The position numbers and the translations under genes are program-made. Shown here one piece after another: positions 49,364 through 57,520 of a stretch of 64,000 nt of DNA. Source of the DNA: CAVPKN01 sp964588495 (GTDB lineage: Bacteria; Chlamydiota; Chlamydiia; Chlamydiales; JAAKFR01); contig CAZPPS010000002.1 of assembly GCA_964588495.1 (NCBI GenBank), positions 1-64,000 of the forward strand. Reading direction: 5' to 3'. How positions within the stretch are numbered: the stretch's first letter is position 1; the number at the start of each line of letters is the position of its first letter. The notes under the pieces were generated by a model. The model did not search any database, had not been told where the DNA came from, and was given only the letters and a program-made list of their open reading frames with translations.

Positions 49364-49942
49364 TTAAAGCATTTCGAAGTTGAGATCGCACGCTGTTTGG
49401 AAGGCGCCGATCACGGCTAGTAGCGGGAAAGGGATGATCCCCTCCTCGTGAATGTCAAAATGCCAATTGTCATTGAAGAGTTTGAACATGGGACGGAAGT
49501 AGGTCACGGTAAATTTTTTTGTATCGACAGGGTCTGTGAGAGCAAAGTGGTTGCCGAGCCAGTTCATAAACCCTTTTGCGATCATATCCCCGTCTTCAGA
49601 GTATATCTTATACTTTGTGGGATACAGATTGTAGATTTCGGCTGAAAAAGAGCCTAGATCGACACTTTCTGTGCTTGTGAGAGAGACGATGGTGTCAGAT
49701 TGGACGCGCAAGGAGGGGCCAGAGGCGAGTAAATATTCTGCAGGGTCCATGTAAGAATAAAAAACAGCCCCTTTAGTGTTCTCTCGGACAACTTTCCCTA
49801 TTTTTTCCCCCGTCTTGGCCTCAATGTGAAAAATAGTGCCCGAGCTCAAGGGTTGGTAACGGACCACATACTCGCGCCCCTGACCCTCTAAACAAAGCAG
49901 GGTCAGGCAAAGAAAACAAAGCAAACCTTTTAACATAGCCAT
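49364..49942 (-). CDS. Exported protein, possibly LURP/scramblase-like
   Basis: 192 residues with a signal peptide (MLKGLLCFLCLTLLCLEGQG; cleavage near residue 22 of the longest form). The mature part is beta-rich with repeated strand patterns, FHIEAKTGEKIGKV, YKIYSEDGDMIAKGFMNW, and a terminal hydrophobic helix (LLAVIGAFQTACDL). This order recalls the Tubby-C/LURP-one/scramblase fold, but the similarity is weak. A second ATG two codons in is equally possible as start. Confidence 0.7.
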   Translation of the reverse strand: MAMLKGLLCFLCLTLLCLEGQGREYVVRYQPLSSGTIFHIEAKTGEKIGKVVRENTKGAVFYSYMDPAEYLLASGPSLRVQSDTIVSLTSTESVDLGSFSAEIYNLYPTKYKIYSEDGDMIAKGFMNWLGNHFALTDPVDTKKFTVTYFRPMFKLFNDNWHFDIHEEGIIPFPLLAVIGAFQTACDLNFEML

Positions 49943-49980
49943 CGGTTATAGCAACCATGCTACGATTCAGTAAAGCAAAT

Positions 49981-50037
49981 TCCTTGCCCCTGCCCCTGCC
50001 CGTCCCCTTGCCCGCCCCTTCCCGATCGGGCACGGGT
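49981..50037. repeat. GCCCCT/GGGCAC hexamer repeat with short stem
   Basis: A tandem CCCCTGCCCGTCCCCTTGCCC tract ending in CCCGATCGGG and GGGCACGGG. It lies between the stop of 50040-50522 and the start of 49364-49942. Confidence 0.65.
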
Positions 50038-50039
50038 TA

Positions 50040-50522
50040 TTAGTGCTGCGTCATATCCACAATCTGCTGATACATCGTGTTGAGCATCTGGAGCCAGCCT
50101 GAGTCTTGAGCGGCGTCCTGCTGCAAGATGTTGACCGTGGTCGAACTCTCTGTCATTATGATTTGCCCTTTCTGCCTCTCTGTAATGAGACGGTTTTGGA
50201 TGTGGGCTCTATCCGCTCCGAGCTGTTCGTTTTCAATCATGACGTTGTTGACCGTGACCGTTCCCGCTTTTGAAGGAAGGAGCACGAGTTTAAAATCGCC
50301 CGCTGCTTTGTTGAGCGCATCCTGGATCGAGGCGTTTTTTTCAATCTGCTTGGCTTGGACAATCACCGTATTCTGACGACTTGTCATCGAATCTAGGAAG
50401 AGAAAGAAGATCGCAATCATCGAAAACTTCTTCCCCTCAATAAAGTCGCCCGCATCTCCTGAATCAGGAATGGGAGGTGGCGGGGCAGCTTTTGTTAAAT
50501 GGCTAATTGCGATATCTTCCAT
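50040..50522 (-). CDS. Tandem secreted-like paralogue 3
   Basis: 160 residues. Pro-rich N-terminus (APPPPIPDSGD), a short hydrophobic segment (SMIAIFFLFLDSM, about 34-46) followed by QNTVIVQAKQIEKNASIQDALN and a coiled-coil-like C-terminal half ending NTMYQQIVDMTQH. The layout is shared with the two upstream genes: hydrophobic stretch, then (T)xxIVxAKxxxxNAxxxxALN, then Gln/Asn-rich helices. No classical signal peptide. It is plausible as type III secreted structural or translocator-type protein; function unknown. Confidence 0.72.
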   Translation of the reverse strand: MEDIAISHLTKAAPPPPIPDSGDAGDFIEGKKFSMIAIFFLFLDSMTSRQNTVIVQAKQIEKNASIQDALNKAAGDFKLVLLPSKAGTVTVNNVMIENEQLGADRAHIQNRLITERQKGQIIMTESSTTVNILQQDAAQDSGWLQMLNTMYQQIVDMTQH

Positions 50523-50550
50523 GTATTATTACCCTATTTTATTTAAATTA

Positions 50551-51138
50551 TTATTGGTTGTTTCTATTCATCAAAAGTTTATTAGTAAAATCCTTTACCA
50601 TATCCAGGATATGGTTGGCCTCATGCTGCTGCTCCATCGAGGAGTCTGTGCTTTGGTTGATGTTCGTCTCACCAACCTGCGCATCTTGCTGCAAAGCTCC
50701 TAATTGTTGAGAGATAATTGCCCTCTGAGCCTCAGTGCCCTGGTTTTTGGCCATATCATTTTGGATGGTCAGCTTGTTTTGGGTCGTAATCATGACATGA
50801 TTTGTCCAAAGAATTTTCCAAACCCACCAACCTTTTTTCCATTCGTACCAGCCCCAATGGTGTGTCCACCACGTATGCTTGTTCCTCTGCGCCTTCGGAA
50901 TACTCACGAAGGGGATAGCTGCCTGCTCACTATTGAGTGCTTTTTGGGCGCTCGCATTCTGGCTGAGCTCCTTGGTGTGCACAATAGCCCCTTTGGCAGT
51001 TGTTGTTGCCATGTCTAGCAATACGAGAAAACAGGCAACCATGCTGCCGGCACCTAAAATATTGGGGGTGCTTGGCGCTGCCCCCTCAATGGAAGGGGCC
51101 CCATACCCTTGATTTTCTATTTTATTAATATCTAACAT
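50551..51138 (-). CDS. Tandem secreted-like paralogue 2
   Basis: 195 residues, same family as its neighbours. Hydrophobic segment AGSMVACFLVLLDMA (about 31-45), then AIVHTKELSQNASAQKALN, then a unique Trp/His/Lys-rich insert (about 95-130: WWTHHWGWYEWKKGWWVW) and a Gln-rich coiled-coil end with QQLGALQQDAQVGETNINQ. The Trp-rich insert could dip into membranes. It is 22 bases after paralogue 1 and 28 before paralogue 3, so one transcript. Confidence 0.74.
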   Translation of the reverse strand: MLDINKIENQGYGAPSIEGAAPSTPNILGAGSMVACFLVLLDMATTTAKGAIVHTKELSQNASAQKALNSEQAAIPFVSIPKAQRNKHTWWTHHWGWYEWKKGWWVWKILWTNHVMITTQNKLTIQNDMAKNQGTEAQRAIISQQLGALQQDAQVGETNINQSTDSSMEQQHEANHILDMVKDFTNKLLMNRNNQ

Positions 51139-51160
51139 CTATGGAACCTCTTTTTATTGT

Positions 51161-51787
51161 TTACATTCTACCAATCTGGCCGCTGAGCTGTGTGAGCAAA
51201 TCCAGTAAAGCGCTTGCCCCACTCAAAGAGTGCTGAATCAAGCCCGTTGTGGAGTTGATATCAGTGGCTTTCAGCTGGTTGTTTTGCTGCAGCTCACTCA
51301 CCACGTTTTGCAAAATGCCTCTATAACCTGAAACTAACTGCTGTTTCGCTTCAAACTGGCCCATGACAACAGCTGCGTTTGATTTCATAACGATCTCCTG
51401 TTTGAAATGATCAATTACGGTATAATGTGTCGCCCAGGGGCCTATCCATCCTACGGGTTCGCGACCATTTTCCACTTCGTGTTTGGTCACAATAGGGCCC
51501 GTCGCATCAGAGACTAATTTGGCCGATTCGAGGTTAGACACATTCAAAGAGGCAAACTTTTCCTGAGCTTCCAAACCAATGACTTTATTTTCCTCCGCGG
51601 CGGTATTTTGGACCTCTTTTGCCTGGATACGAGCCGTATCGCGGCTAGTCTGAACCGCATGGTACATGCACATATAACAATAGAGAAGAGGTCCGAGCCC
51701 ACCAAATGGATCGGCATCTTTTTTCTTCTCTACAGGCTTCTCGACGACTACAGGAGAAGCAGGTGCGATTTTGTGTGGTATTGTCAT
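51161..51787 (-). CDS. Tandem secreted-like paralogue 1
   Basis: 208 residues, first of three tandem paralogues. A Lys/Pro-rich N-terminus (VVEKPVEKKKDADP), hydrophobic GPLLYCYMCMYHAVQ (about 30-45), DTARIQAKEVQNTAAEENKV, an insert with GWIGPWATHY in place of paralogue 2's Trp-rich part, then a Gln/Leu helical end (TGLIQHSLSGASALLDLLTQL). The 155-base gap upstream is very AT-rich and likely holds the promoter of the three genes. Confidence 0.74.
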   Translation of the reverse strand: MTIPHKIAPASPVVVEKPVEKKKDADPFGGLGPLLYCYMCMYHAVQTSRDTARIQAKEVQNTAAEENKVIGLEAQEKFASLNVSNLESAKLVSDATGPIVTKHEVENGREPVGWIGPWATHYTVIDHFKQEIVMKSNAAVVMGQFEAKQQLVSGYRGILQNVVSELQQNNQLKATDINSTTGLIQHSLSGASALLDLLTQLSGQIGRM

Positions 51788-51942
51788 TAAAACACCTATT
51801 ATTACTTTTATTATTAAATTGTTTATTGCGTGTAAAAAACTAGCAACATTAAGAATTATAACAGTAAGTTAATTTTTTAACAATCAAAATGTTAAATAAA
51901 ATTTATAATCTTAATGAGTTCTTAAAGAGATGGACTGATATT

Positions 51943-52575
51943 TTAGTTTAGGTGCTCAAAAATGGTTTGTGCCATCTGCACGGAGAGGGCGTTTTTGTGC
52001 TTGCGGATCAGCTCTCTGCCCCCTGGAGAGGCAAAATCAGAGACAATTTTCCACATGCGGCATTTGATGTTAAGGGCAGCGGCTGCAAAGGCAATGCCGT
52101 AGCCCTCCATGTCGACAAGATCCCAGGTTTTCCCTATTTTTTCCCGCTCAGAGGTGTTGTGGATGGGAAAATCTGAAGAAATGAGTTTGCCGCCTCCTTT
52201 TTTTAAAGCAAGGTGGGGGAGGATGAACGAAAGACACTCTTTTGACTTTGGATCGAGATCATCAACAGGGACGTGCTTGCCAATTGTTTCAATTTCCTGA
52301 ATTTTGCCAATTTCAAGACCCTCTTTTAAGGCGCCCGCAAGACCTAAATTCCAGATTTCAGCACATTGTGGGCCATATTTGGCAACAGCCATCTGAGCTT
52401 GATGGAGTCCCACGCCGCTAATTGCAACAAAACCCTTCTCAAAGGCATAGAGAGCGGCTTGTTCTCCTTCTGACCAGACAAGGGTTTTATGCCCCAAAAT
52501 GGGCTCTGCACGGGATTCTTCCAAAAAAGCCTTGGCCTCAGCATGCTGAGCAAAAATAATCAAAGTTTTAGACAT
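51943..52575 (-). CDS. mqnB: Futalosine hydrolase / MTA-SAH nucleosidase-like
   Basis: 210 residues of the purine-nucleoside phosphorylase fold: VAISGVGLHQAQMAVAKYG, IWNLGLAGALKEGLEIG, and DLVDMEGYGIAFAA (catalytic Glu region), with KIVSDFASPGG (purine-binding Asp). It sits directly after mqnD, overlapping by 8 bases, and corresponds to CT263, for which a role in the futalosine pathway to menaquinone has been proposed from its structure. The reaction would be release of hypoxanthine from futalosine (or adenine from aminodeoxyfutalosine). Confidence 0.88.
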   Translation of the reverse strand: MSKTLIIFAQHAEAKAFLEESRAEPILGHKTLVWSEGEQAALYAFEKGFVAISGVGLHQAQMAVAKYGPQCAEIWNLGLAGALKEGLEIGKIQEIETIGKHVPVDDLDPKSKECLSFILPHLALKKGGGKLISSDFPIHNTSEREKIGKTWDLVDMEGYGIAFAAAALNIKCRMWKIVSDFASPGGRELIRKHKNALSVQMAQTIFEHLN

Positions 52576-53362
52576 CGAGCAACCACTCAGTTTGAGGATG
52601 AATTAACCTTTCAATGGCCTGAAGCCCCCAATCAGAGAGCTGTTCACTCTCTTGATTCACATAGGTTGCGATGTGCTTTTCAACCACACCGATTTCTTTT
52701 TCCTGTGCCTTGCTGAGAATGAATGGAAGAGCCTTTCCAGGATGCTGTTTGGCAAAGGCAAGGGAGTCCCTCAATGCCGCCACAATCTGTTTTTTGACCT
52801 CTTTTGGGGTTGTGCGCAGAACGGCAAGTCCCCCAAGGGGTAATGGGAGCCCCGTTTTTTCATGCCAGAGGGTTCCAAGATCGGCAATTTCGACAAACCC
52901 TTGGTTGGAAAAAGTGAAACGGGATTCGTGGATGATGAGGCCGCAGTCAACGGTTTGAGAGGCAATCAAGGAGGGGATTTCGTGGTAAAGACAGTAGTGA
53001 ATTTCACCACTTTTTAGCTCCAATTGGTTCAGAAGAAGCTTAGCGGTCGTATTTTTTCCGGGAACAGCAATTTTTTTGTGCTCCAACTCTTCAAGAGGAA
53101 AAGCAGTCTGAGAAATGATTTTGGGGCCGCAATTAAAGCCTAACGCTGAGCCCACTGGAAGGAGCTGATAATGTTCCAAAGTTTGCGCAAAGCAGCCAAA
53201 AGAGAGCTTAATTAGGGGAAATCTTTGAGTGAGAGCCCATCTGTTGAGCTGCTCGATATCTGCATAAGTAGGTTCTAAAGGAAGATTTTGACCCACAAGC
53301 CCATGAATCCACGCAAAAAAGAGGAACGTATCGTTAGGGCAAGGAGAAAGGGCGCATTTCAT
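52568..53362 (-). CDS. mqnD: 1,4-dihydroxy-6-naphthoate synthase
   Basis: 264 residues, periplasmic-binding-protein fold. LSPCPNDTFLFFAWIHG at the N-terminus and HEIPSLIASQTVDCGLIIHESRFTF are MqnD signatures. It converts cyclic de-hypoxanthine futalosine to 1,4-dihydroxy-6-naphthoate in the alternative menaquinone pathway. Three bases follow the dnaQ-like gene, and the 3' end overlaps mqnB. Confidence 0.94.
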   Translation of the reverse strand: MKCALSPCPNDTFLFFAWIHGLVGQNLPLEPTYADIEQLNRWALTQRFPLIKLSFGCFAQTLEHYQLLPVGSALGFNCGPKIISQTAFPLEELEHKKIAVPGKNTTAKLLLNQLELKSGEIHYCLYHEIPSLIASQTVDCGLIIHESRFTFSNQGFVEIADLGTLWHEKTGLPLPLGGLAVLRTTPKEVKKQIVAALRDSLAFAKQHPGKALPFILSKAQEKEIGVVEKHIATYVNQESEQLSDWGLQAIERLIHPQTEWLLDV

Positions 53363-53364
53363 GT

Positions 53365-54102
53365 TTACAAAAGGCTTTCTTTCATCAGAACGGCTTTTAA
53401 GGCAGCATTTTCAGGTTTATCGAAGGCGCCTTGACCTTTCAGCCACTGGAAGTAGTTTTTGGGGATGTCCTTAAAAGGTTTTCCCTGATGTTTGCCAAAA
53501 GGCATTACTTCTGGAGGGGTTTCAGGACCAGAGGGTCCTTTCAAGAGCTCTAGAACCGTTTCCATAGGCAAATCATCGATCATCACTGAAAACATTTGAT
53601 GGAGGACGATCACATCATCTAAGGCGCGGTGGGCATTATTTTCGGCAATCCCGTAAATTTGACGTAAAAACTGCAAGCTGTGGCGGGGAAGGTCTGGGCG
53701 GTATTTACGGGCCCATTTGAGCGAATCAATCATGGGCCATTCAGGGAGAAGAAGCTCATGCCGTTTCCCTTCGTTGACCAAAAAATGTTTGTCGAAGCTG
53801 TCATTATTGTGGGCAATTAAGACGCAGTTTCCCGAGCAAAATTCGATGAAGGCCTGACCTGCTTCATTAAATTGTGGACTGTTTGCCACCATCTCATCGG
53901 TAATTCCGTGGATGGAGGCAGCTTCCTGAGGGATTTTAATTCCTGGATTGACGAGTTGATTGAAAGTTCTATCGAGATAAGGGTCGTAGGCAGCAATTTC
54001 GACAATTCTATCTCTTTCGGGACTGATTCCGGTCGTCTCCGTGTCGTAGTAAATGGGTCTTAGCTTATCCACTTTTTGCTGGTCCATTTTTTGCGGGTCC
54101 AT
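53365..54102 (-). CDS. DnaQ-like DEDDh exonuclease with DUF3820 tail
   Basis: 245 residues. Exo I is YYDTETTG, Exo II is IAHNNDSFD, Exo III is HRALDDV, completing the DEDDh set of a 3'-5' exonuclease as in DNA polymerase III epsilon. The C-terminal 60 residues (MPFGKHQGKPFKDIPKNYFQWL) form a DUF3820-type module seen fused to such nucleases. Corresponds to CT261. The gene starts inside the 3' end of the chaperone gene (38 bases). Confidence 0.93.
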   Translation of the reverse strand: MDPQKMDQQKVDKLRPIYYDTETTGISPERDRIVEIAAYDPYLDRTFNQLVNPGIKIPQEAASIHGITDEMVANSPQFNEAGQAFIEFCSGNCVLIAHNNDSFDKHFLVNEGKRHELLLPEWPMIDSLKWARKYRPDLPRHSLQFLRQIYGIAENNAHRALDDVIVLHQMFSVMIDDLPMETVLELLKGPSGPETPPEVMPFGKHQGKPFKDIPKNYFQWLKGQGAFDKPENAALKAVLMKESLL

Positions 54103-54556
54103 TGCCTGCTTGTTTTAACACCTCATCGACACTCATTGTCCCTGAGACAATCATGGCAACGGCATGCATAAAAGTGTCGCAGACGACGCGTGTGGATCCA
54201 AAATGCATATTAAAGAGGTTTTTATCAACTTTTCCGGAAGGGCAGGGGAGAACGGCACGGTAAAAGATCAGTTCGGCCTTTTCATCCATCCCGAAACCGG
54301 GCATGTCAATTTCTTTGTTTAGAATGTGGAGCAGGCGGGCAGTTTCCCCCACTTTGTCTTTAGGCAAGGTGTAGGGCAGATAAGCCACCATTTGCAAAAG
54401 CTCGCTCTCGGGACGTAACAAAAAGAAAACAGGCACTTCGTAGCTTTGTATATTAAGGATGACAAAGACCTGGCCCGTTTCTTTTTGAAACTCGGGGCTG
54501 AAGGCATTTTCTTTTAACCAGGAAATAAGGGAATTTGTATTAAAATCAAAGCTCAC
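54065..54556 (-). CDS. Type III secretion chaperone-like protein (Mcsc/CT260-like)
   Basis: 163 residues from GTG at 54556 (MSFDFNTNSLISWL; a TTG 18 bases upstream would also work). The fold pattern, alternating strands and helices with YEVPVFFLLRPESELLQMVAYLPY and ARLLHILNKEIDMPGF, is that of YbjN/T3S class I-like chaperones. By position it equals CT260, described as the multiple cargo secretion chaperone Mcsc. The C-terminus has a repeated NGPAKNGPAKSG tail. It follows fliR within the same strand run, which fits a job at the export gate. Confidence 0.8.
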   Translation of the reverse strand: MSFDFNTNSLISWLKENAFSPEFQKETGQVFVILNIQSYEVPVFFLLRPESELLQMVAYLPYTLPKDKVGETARLLHILNKEIDMPGFGMDEKAELIFYRAVLPCPSGKVDKNLFNMHFGSTRVVCDTFMHAVAMIVSGTMSVDEVLKQAGNGPAKNGPAKSG

Positions 54557-54578
54557 GAGACAATGATAACACAAATTT

Positions 54579-55328
54579 TCAGAAATTTACAATGAACTTC
54601 TTCACTAAATTGATCGATTGGTAGAAAGAATGTTCAAGCATGGGGGCAAAATATTTGACACTCAGACCAAGGGATGAGAGGCCAACGATGAGCTGCAGCG
54701 GAAATCCGATCCAGAAAATCGGCATAAAACGGGAGAGGAGTGCAAAGATCAAGATCAAAGAAAAGAGCATCGTCAAAGGGATGAAGGCAAAACCCAAGGC
54801 ATTTTGAAATAAAAGATTACTGATTTCGATACAGCCAAAAGCGGTTGTTTGGGTGAGCGGGTATTTTAGGGGGAAGCTATGGTAGCTTTCGTAAAGAAGG
54901 CGTAAAAGGGGATGGTGTAGATCCAAAATTAAAAACAGAGTCAAGGTAAATAGGGCAAAAAAACGACCAAGGAGGGGTGAAGAGGCATTAGAATTGGGGT
55001 CTAAAATTTCGGTGGCAGACAAGCCCATGAGCACTCCCAAAAACTGGCCAGCAAAAGCTGCCGATTCAAACAGGAGGGCAAAAATCCATCCGATGACAAA
55101 TCCCAACATTCCCTCTTTAAGAAGATCCAGAGCAAAGTAAAGGGGTTTTTCGAAGCTATAGGAGAAGGTGCCCATAAGAAAAGGAGTGAGGCTTAGGCTG
55201 CAGGCAAGGCTCAAAGATAAACGGACCAGAAAAGAAACCCCTTTTTCTGAAAAAAGAGGTGAGAAGACAAACAAGCCCGATAACCTGGAAAAAATAAGCA
55301 AAAAAAATGGCCAAATATTACTGGACAT
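54579..55328 (-). CDS. fliR: Flagellar-type export gate protein FliR
   Basis: 249 residues with six to seven TM helices. FSRLSGLFVFSPLFSEKGV, FAGQFLGVLMGLSATEILDP and HHPLLRLLYESYHSFPL are FliR/SctT signatures; the GQFLGVLMGLS-x-DP form favours FliR. FliP, FliQ and FliR form the helical export gate through the inner membrane. It overlaps fliQ by 11 bases. With fliO, fliP and fliQ it makes a flagellar-type set distinct from the sctRST gate that all chlamydiae carry elsewhere (that second set is not in this window). Confidence 0.88.
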   Translation of the reverse strand: MSSNIWPFFLLIFSRLSGLFVFSPLFSEKGVSFLVRLSLSLACSLSLTPFLMGTFSYSFEKPLYFALDLLKEGMLGFVIGWIFALLFESAAFAGQFLGVLMGLSATEILDPNSNASSPLLGRFFALFTLTLFLILDLHHPLLRLLYESYHSFPLKYPLTQTTAFGCIEISNLLFQNALGFAFIPLTMLFSLILIFALLSRFMPIFWIGFPLQLIVGLSSLGLSVKYFAPMLEHSFYQSINLVKKFIVNF

Positions 55329-55608
55329 AGTGTGTTAAAGAGGTGACTTTATCCCATTGGTGAAGAAGGAGATTGTTTGTAAATTTTGTCAGCATCTTAA
55401 GCATCCAAGGGAAAAAAATCGCAAGCGTGACGGCGACAACGACCATTTTTGGAACAAATGTCAACGTCATCTCTTGAATGCGTGTAGCTGCTTGTACAAG
55501 TGATATTAAAATGCCTACAATGAGTGCAATCAGCAAAAAAGGGGCGGCAATTTCAAGCGCCACAAGCAACATTTGTCTGACAATTTGGGTAATTTGTTCG
55601 GAGGTCAT
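55318..55608 (-). CDS. fliQ: Flagellar-type export gate protein FliQ
   Basis: 96 residues, two TM helices. AAPFLLIALIVGILISLVQAATRIQEMTLTFVPK is nearly the FliQ consensus (QAATQIQEQTLSFVPK). The ATG at 55608 begins MTSEQITQIVRQ as in FliQ; an in-frame start 69 bases upstream would add a non-homologous stretch into the neighbouring gap. Confidence 0.92.
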   Translation of the reverse strand: MTSEQITQIVRQMLLVALEIAAPFLLIALIVGILISLVQAATRIQEMTLTFVPKMVVVAVTLAIFFPWMLKMLTKFTNNLLLHQWDKVTSLTHYVQ

Positions 55609-55697
55609 TTGAAACGGGATGGTATAAAAAAAAGTGTTTTGTCCCCAGAAAAAAATAGGGAGTGAGACGAATCTCACTCCCTCAATAGAGCTAGCGC

Positions 55698-56546
55698 TTA
55701 GCTGTTGTTAGGTTTGACAGGTTGCTTTGGTGGTGTCGGTTGTTGTTTGTAAGGTTTCTTTGCATCAGTATCAGCAGCAGGTTTTACAGTGTCAGATTTC
55801 ATTGTAGCATCAGCTTTAGGAGCAGTGTGTTGTCTTGGTGTGCTTGGAGCAGTTGGGTTTGTAGAAGGCTCAGATGGGTTTGGTCTTACGTTTGTATCAA
55901 CTCTTGTTGAAGTTGATGTGTCAGCTTTAGGAGCAACAGGAGCAGCTGGAGCATTTGGATTTACAGCAGATGAGTCAGTTCTAGCTGGAGCTGAACTGTC
56001 AAATCTTTGTGGCCCTTGCTGAGCTGAACTTGGTTGCCCGGCATCACGGTCAGCACGGTATTGGTCAACGCGATCACGGAAGTCGCTACGGAATTGATCC
56101 GCACGTTCACCCCATGTACGCTGGTCGCCACGGTTTTGGTCGTTCCAAGAACGTTGATCACGCTGGTCGCCACGGTTTTGATCCGAAGCACGTTGATCAC
56201 GCTCGTTACGGAATTGATCCGCACGTTCGCCCCATGTGCGTTGATCACGCTGCTCTCCACGGAATTCTCCACGGAATTGATCAGCACGATCGCCCCAATT
56301 GCGGTCGCCACGCTGATAGAATTGTCCAGCTTGTGGTCCATACGGAGTTCCATACTGACCTTGCTGTCCGTATTGCTGGTATCCATACTGACCAGCTTGT
56401 GGTCCTTGGAAACCTTGACCTTGCATCATTGGACCTTGTTGTGGTCCTTGCTGAGGAGCAGCTTGTGAACCTGTTGTCCACTGGCATGCACCATAACCAG
56501 CAGTAGCTGTAGCAGATAAGATGAGAACTGCTAAAAGTTTTTTCAT
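55698..56546 (-). CDS. Exported disordered protein with QRxWGERADQFR repeats
   Basis: 282 residues. Signal peptide MKKLLAVLILSATATAGYG followed by a single Cys; the residues before it do not make a standard lipobox. The first third is Gln/Gly/Tyr-rich (QGPQ, QYGQQGQYG), the middle third is a degenerate charged repeat around QRTWGERADQFR (at least four copies, residues about 80-165), and the last third is Pro/Ala/Thr/Lys-rich like a wall- or membrane-spanning linker. Low-complexity throughout. GGAGG 6 bases before the ATG predicts strong translation. It sits inside the fliOPQR cluster, between fliP and fliQ. No family is recognised; a periplasmic or surface filament-like role is speculation. 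Confidence 0.8.
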   Translation of the reverse strand: MKKLLAVLILSATATAGYGACQWTTGSQAAPQQGPQQGPMMQGQGFQGPQAGQYGYQQYGQQGQYGTPYGPQAGQFYQRGDRNWGDRADQFRGEFRGEQRDQRTWGERADQFRNERDQRASDQNRGDQRDQRSWNDQNRGDQRTWGERADQFRSDFRDRVDQYRADRDAGQPSSAQQGPQRFDSSAPARTDSSAVNPNAPAAPVAPKADTSTSTRVDTNVRPNPSEPSTNPTAPSTPRQHTAPKADATMKSDTVKPAADTDAKKPYKQQPTPPKQPVKPNNS

Positions 56547-56883
56547 ATATCCTCCGATAATGTTTTTAGAAAGGAGATTGCTGTATTTAGTTACATCATA
56601 ATGAATATAGTAATTATTTTGAAATAATAATTATAACTATGTGCAAATTAGGCACAAAAATTCTAATAAATTTACAAAGTATTTACAGTTTTCTTTCGTA
56701 AGTGGGTTTTGTTGATAAAAGCTCCGAGGGAAATACTGCAGGCAGCTTTCTGCAATAAGAATCCATAAAAGGAGGCCCAAAGTTAGAAAAAATTGGTGTT
56801 TTATTTCTCTCGGGCACGGAAACGGTTCGAGCAAGGTCTCGGACACGGTCACGCAGGGAAAAACAGACGGTCACGCACGGAAT
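56547..56883. other. Gap between fliP and the disordered-protein gene
   Basis: No gene. 56812-56882 is a one-armed GGTCAC/GGACAC repeat after the fliP stop. 56580-56640 is AT-rich with an AATTATT/AATAATT palindrome and probably holds the promoter for the minus-strand gene starting at 56546. The rest shows nothing clear. Confidence 0.55.
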
Positions 56884-57519
56884 CTAGGAAGTGTGGAAGC
56901 CTTGAACGACCTGGGAGACAACAAGGCGCCAGCCATCCACGACAACAAAGAGAAGGATTTTGAAAGGAAATGAGATCATCACAGGCGGTAGCATCACCAT
57001 TCCCATGGACATGAGTAAAGATGTGACAACCATATCGATCACAAGGAATGGTAAAAAAAGGAGAAATCCCAAAATAAAAGCTGTGCGGAGCTCAGAGAGT
57101 ACAAAAGCTGGAATGACGCAATACCAGGGGATATCTGAAATTTCTGCTGTATCGCTTAAAGTCACTTTCCCCATTTCAAGGAATAGCTGCAGATCTTTTT
57201 CCCGAATATTATAGACCATAAACTGCCGCAAAGGGGGCCATGATTTTTCGACGAGCTGAATCGGTTTTTTTTCTTCTCCCTCCAGATAGGGAACGATGGC
57301 CGTTTTGTGGATTTCAGTGATCACAGGATGCATGATGTAGCCTGTTAAGATTAAGGAAAGTCCAATAATAATTTGGGTTGAGGGGACAGAAGTGCTCAAG
57401 GCTTGCTTGAGGAAGGTCAAAACAATGGAAATACGTGTGAAAGAGGTCATCAAGATAAAGACAAAGGGGATGAGGGCAATAATAACAGCAAGACCTACTA
57501 CTGTTAGATTATCCAGCAT
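56884..57519 (-). CDS. fliP: Flagellar-type export gate protein FliP
   Basis: 211 residues, four TM helices. TSFTRISIVLTFLKQAL, PAFVLSELRTAFILGFLLFLPFLVIDMVV and MSMGMVMLPPVMISFPFK are FliP signatures; SctR proteins have LGMMMVSP in the last place. It lacks the cleavable signal peptide of enterobacterial FliP (245 residues), as in some other lineages. It begins one base after fliO ends. Confidence 0.93.
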   Translation of the reverse strand: MLDNLTVVGLAVIIALIPFVFILMTSFTRISIVLTFLKQALSTSVPSTQIIIGLSLILTGYIMHPVITEIHKTAIVPYLEGEEKKPIQLVEKSWPPLRQFMVYNIREKDLQLFLEMGKVTLSDTAEISDIPWYCVIPAFVLSELRTAFILGFLLFLPFLVIDMVVTSLLMSMGMVMLPPVMISFPFKILLFVVVDGWRLVVSQVVQGFHTS

Positions 57520-57520
57520 C

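Noticed and set aside
55722..56506. Several long frames opposite or shifted to the disordered-protein gene
   Set aside because: The gene's low-complexity repeats keep other frames open. Only the minus-strand frame has a signal peptide and a strong ribosome-binding site.
54579..57519. Virulence type III gate genes sctR/sctS/sctT
   Set aside because: FliP-specific MSMGMVMLPP, the FliQ form QAATRIQEMTLTFVPK and the presence of fliO favour the flagellar branch; phylogeny would settle it.
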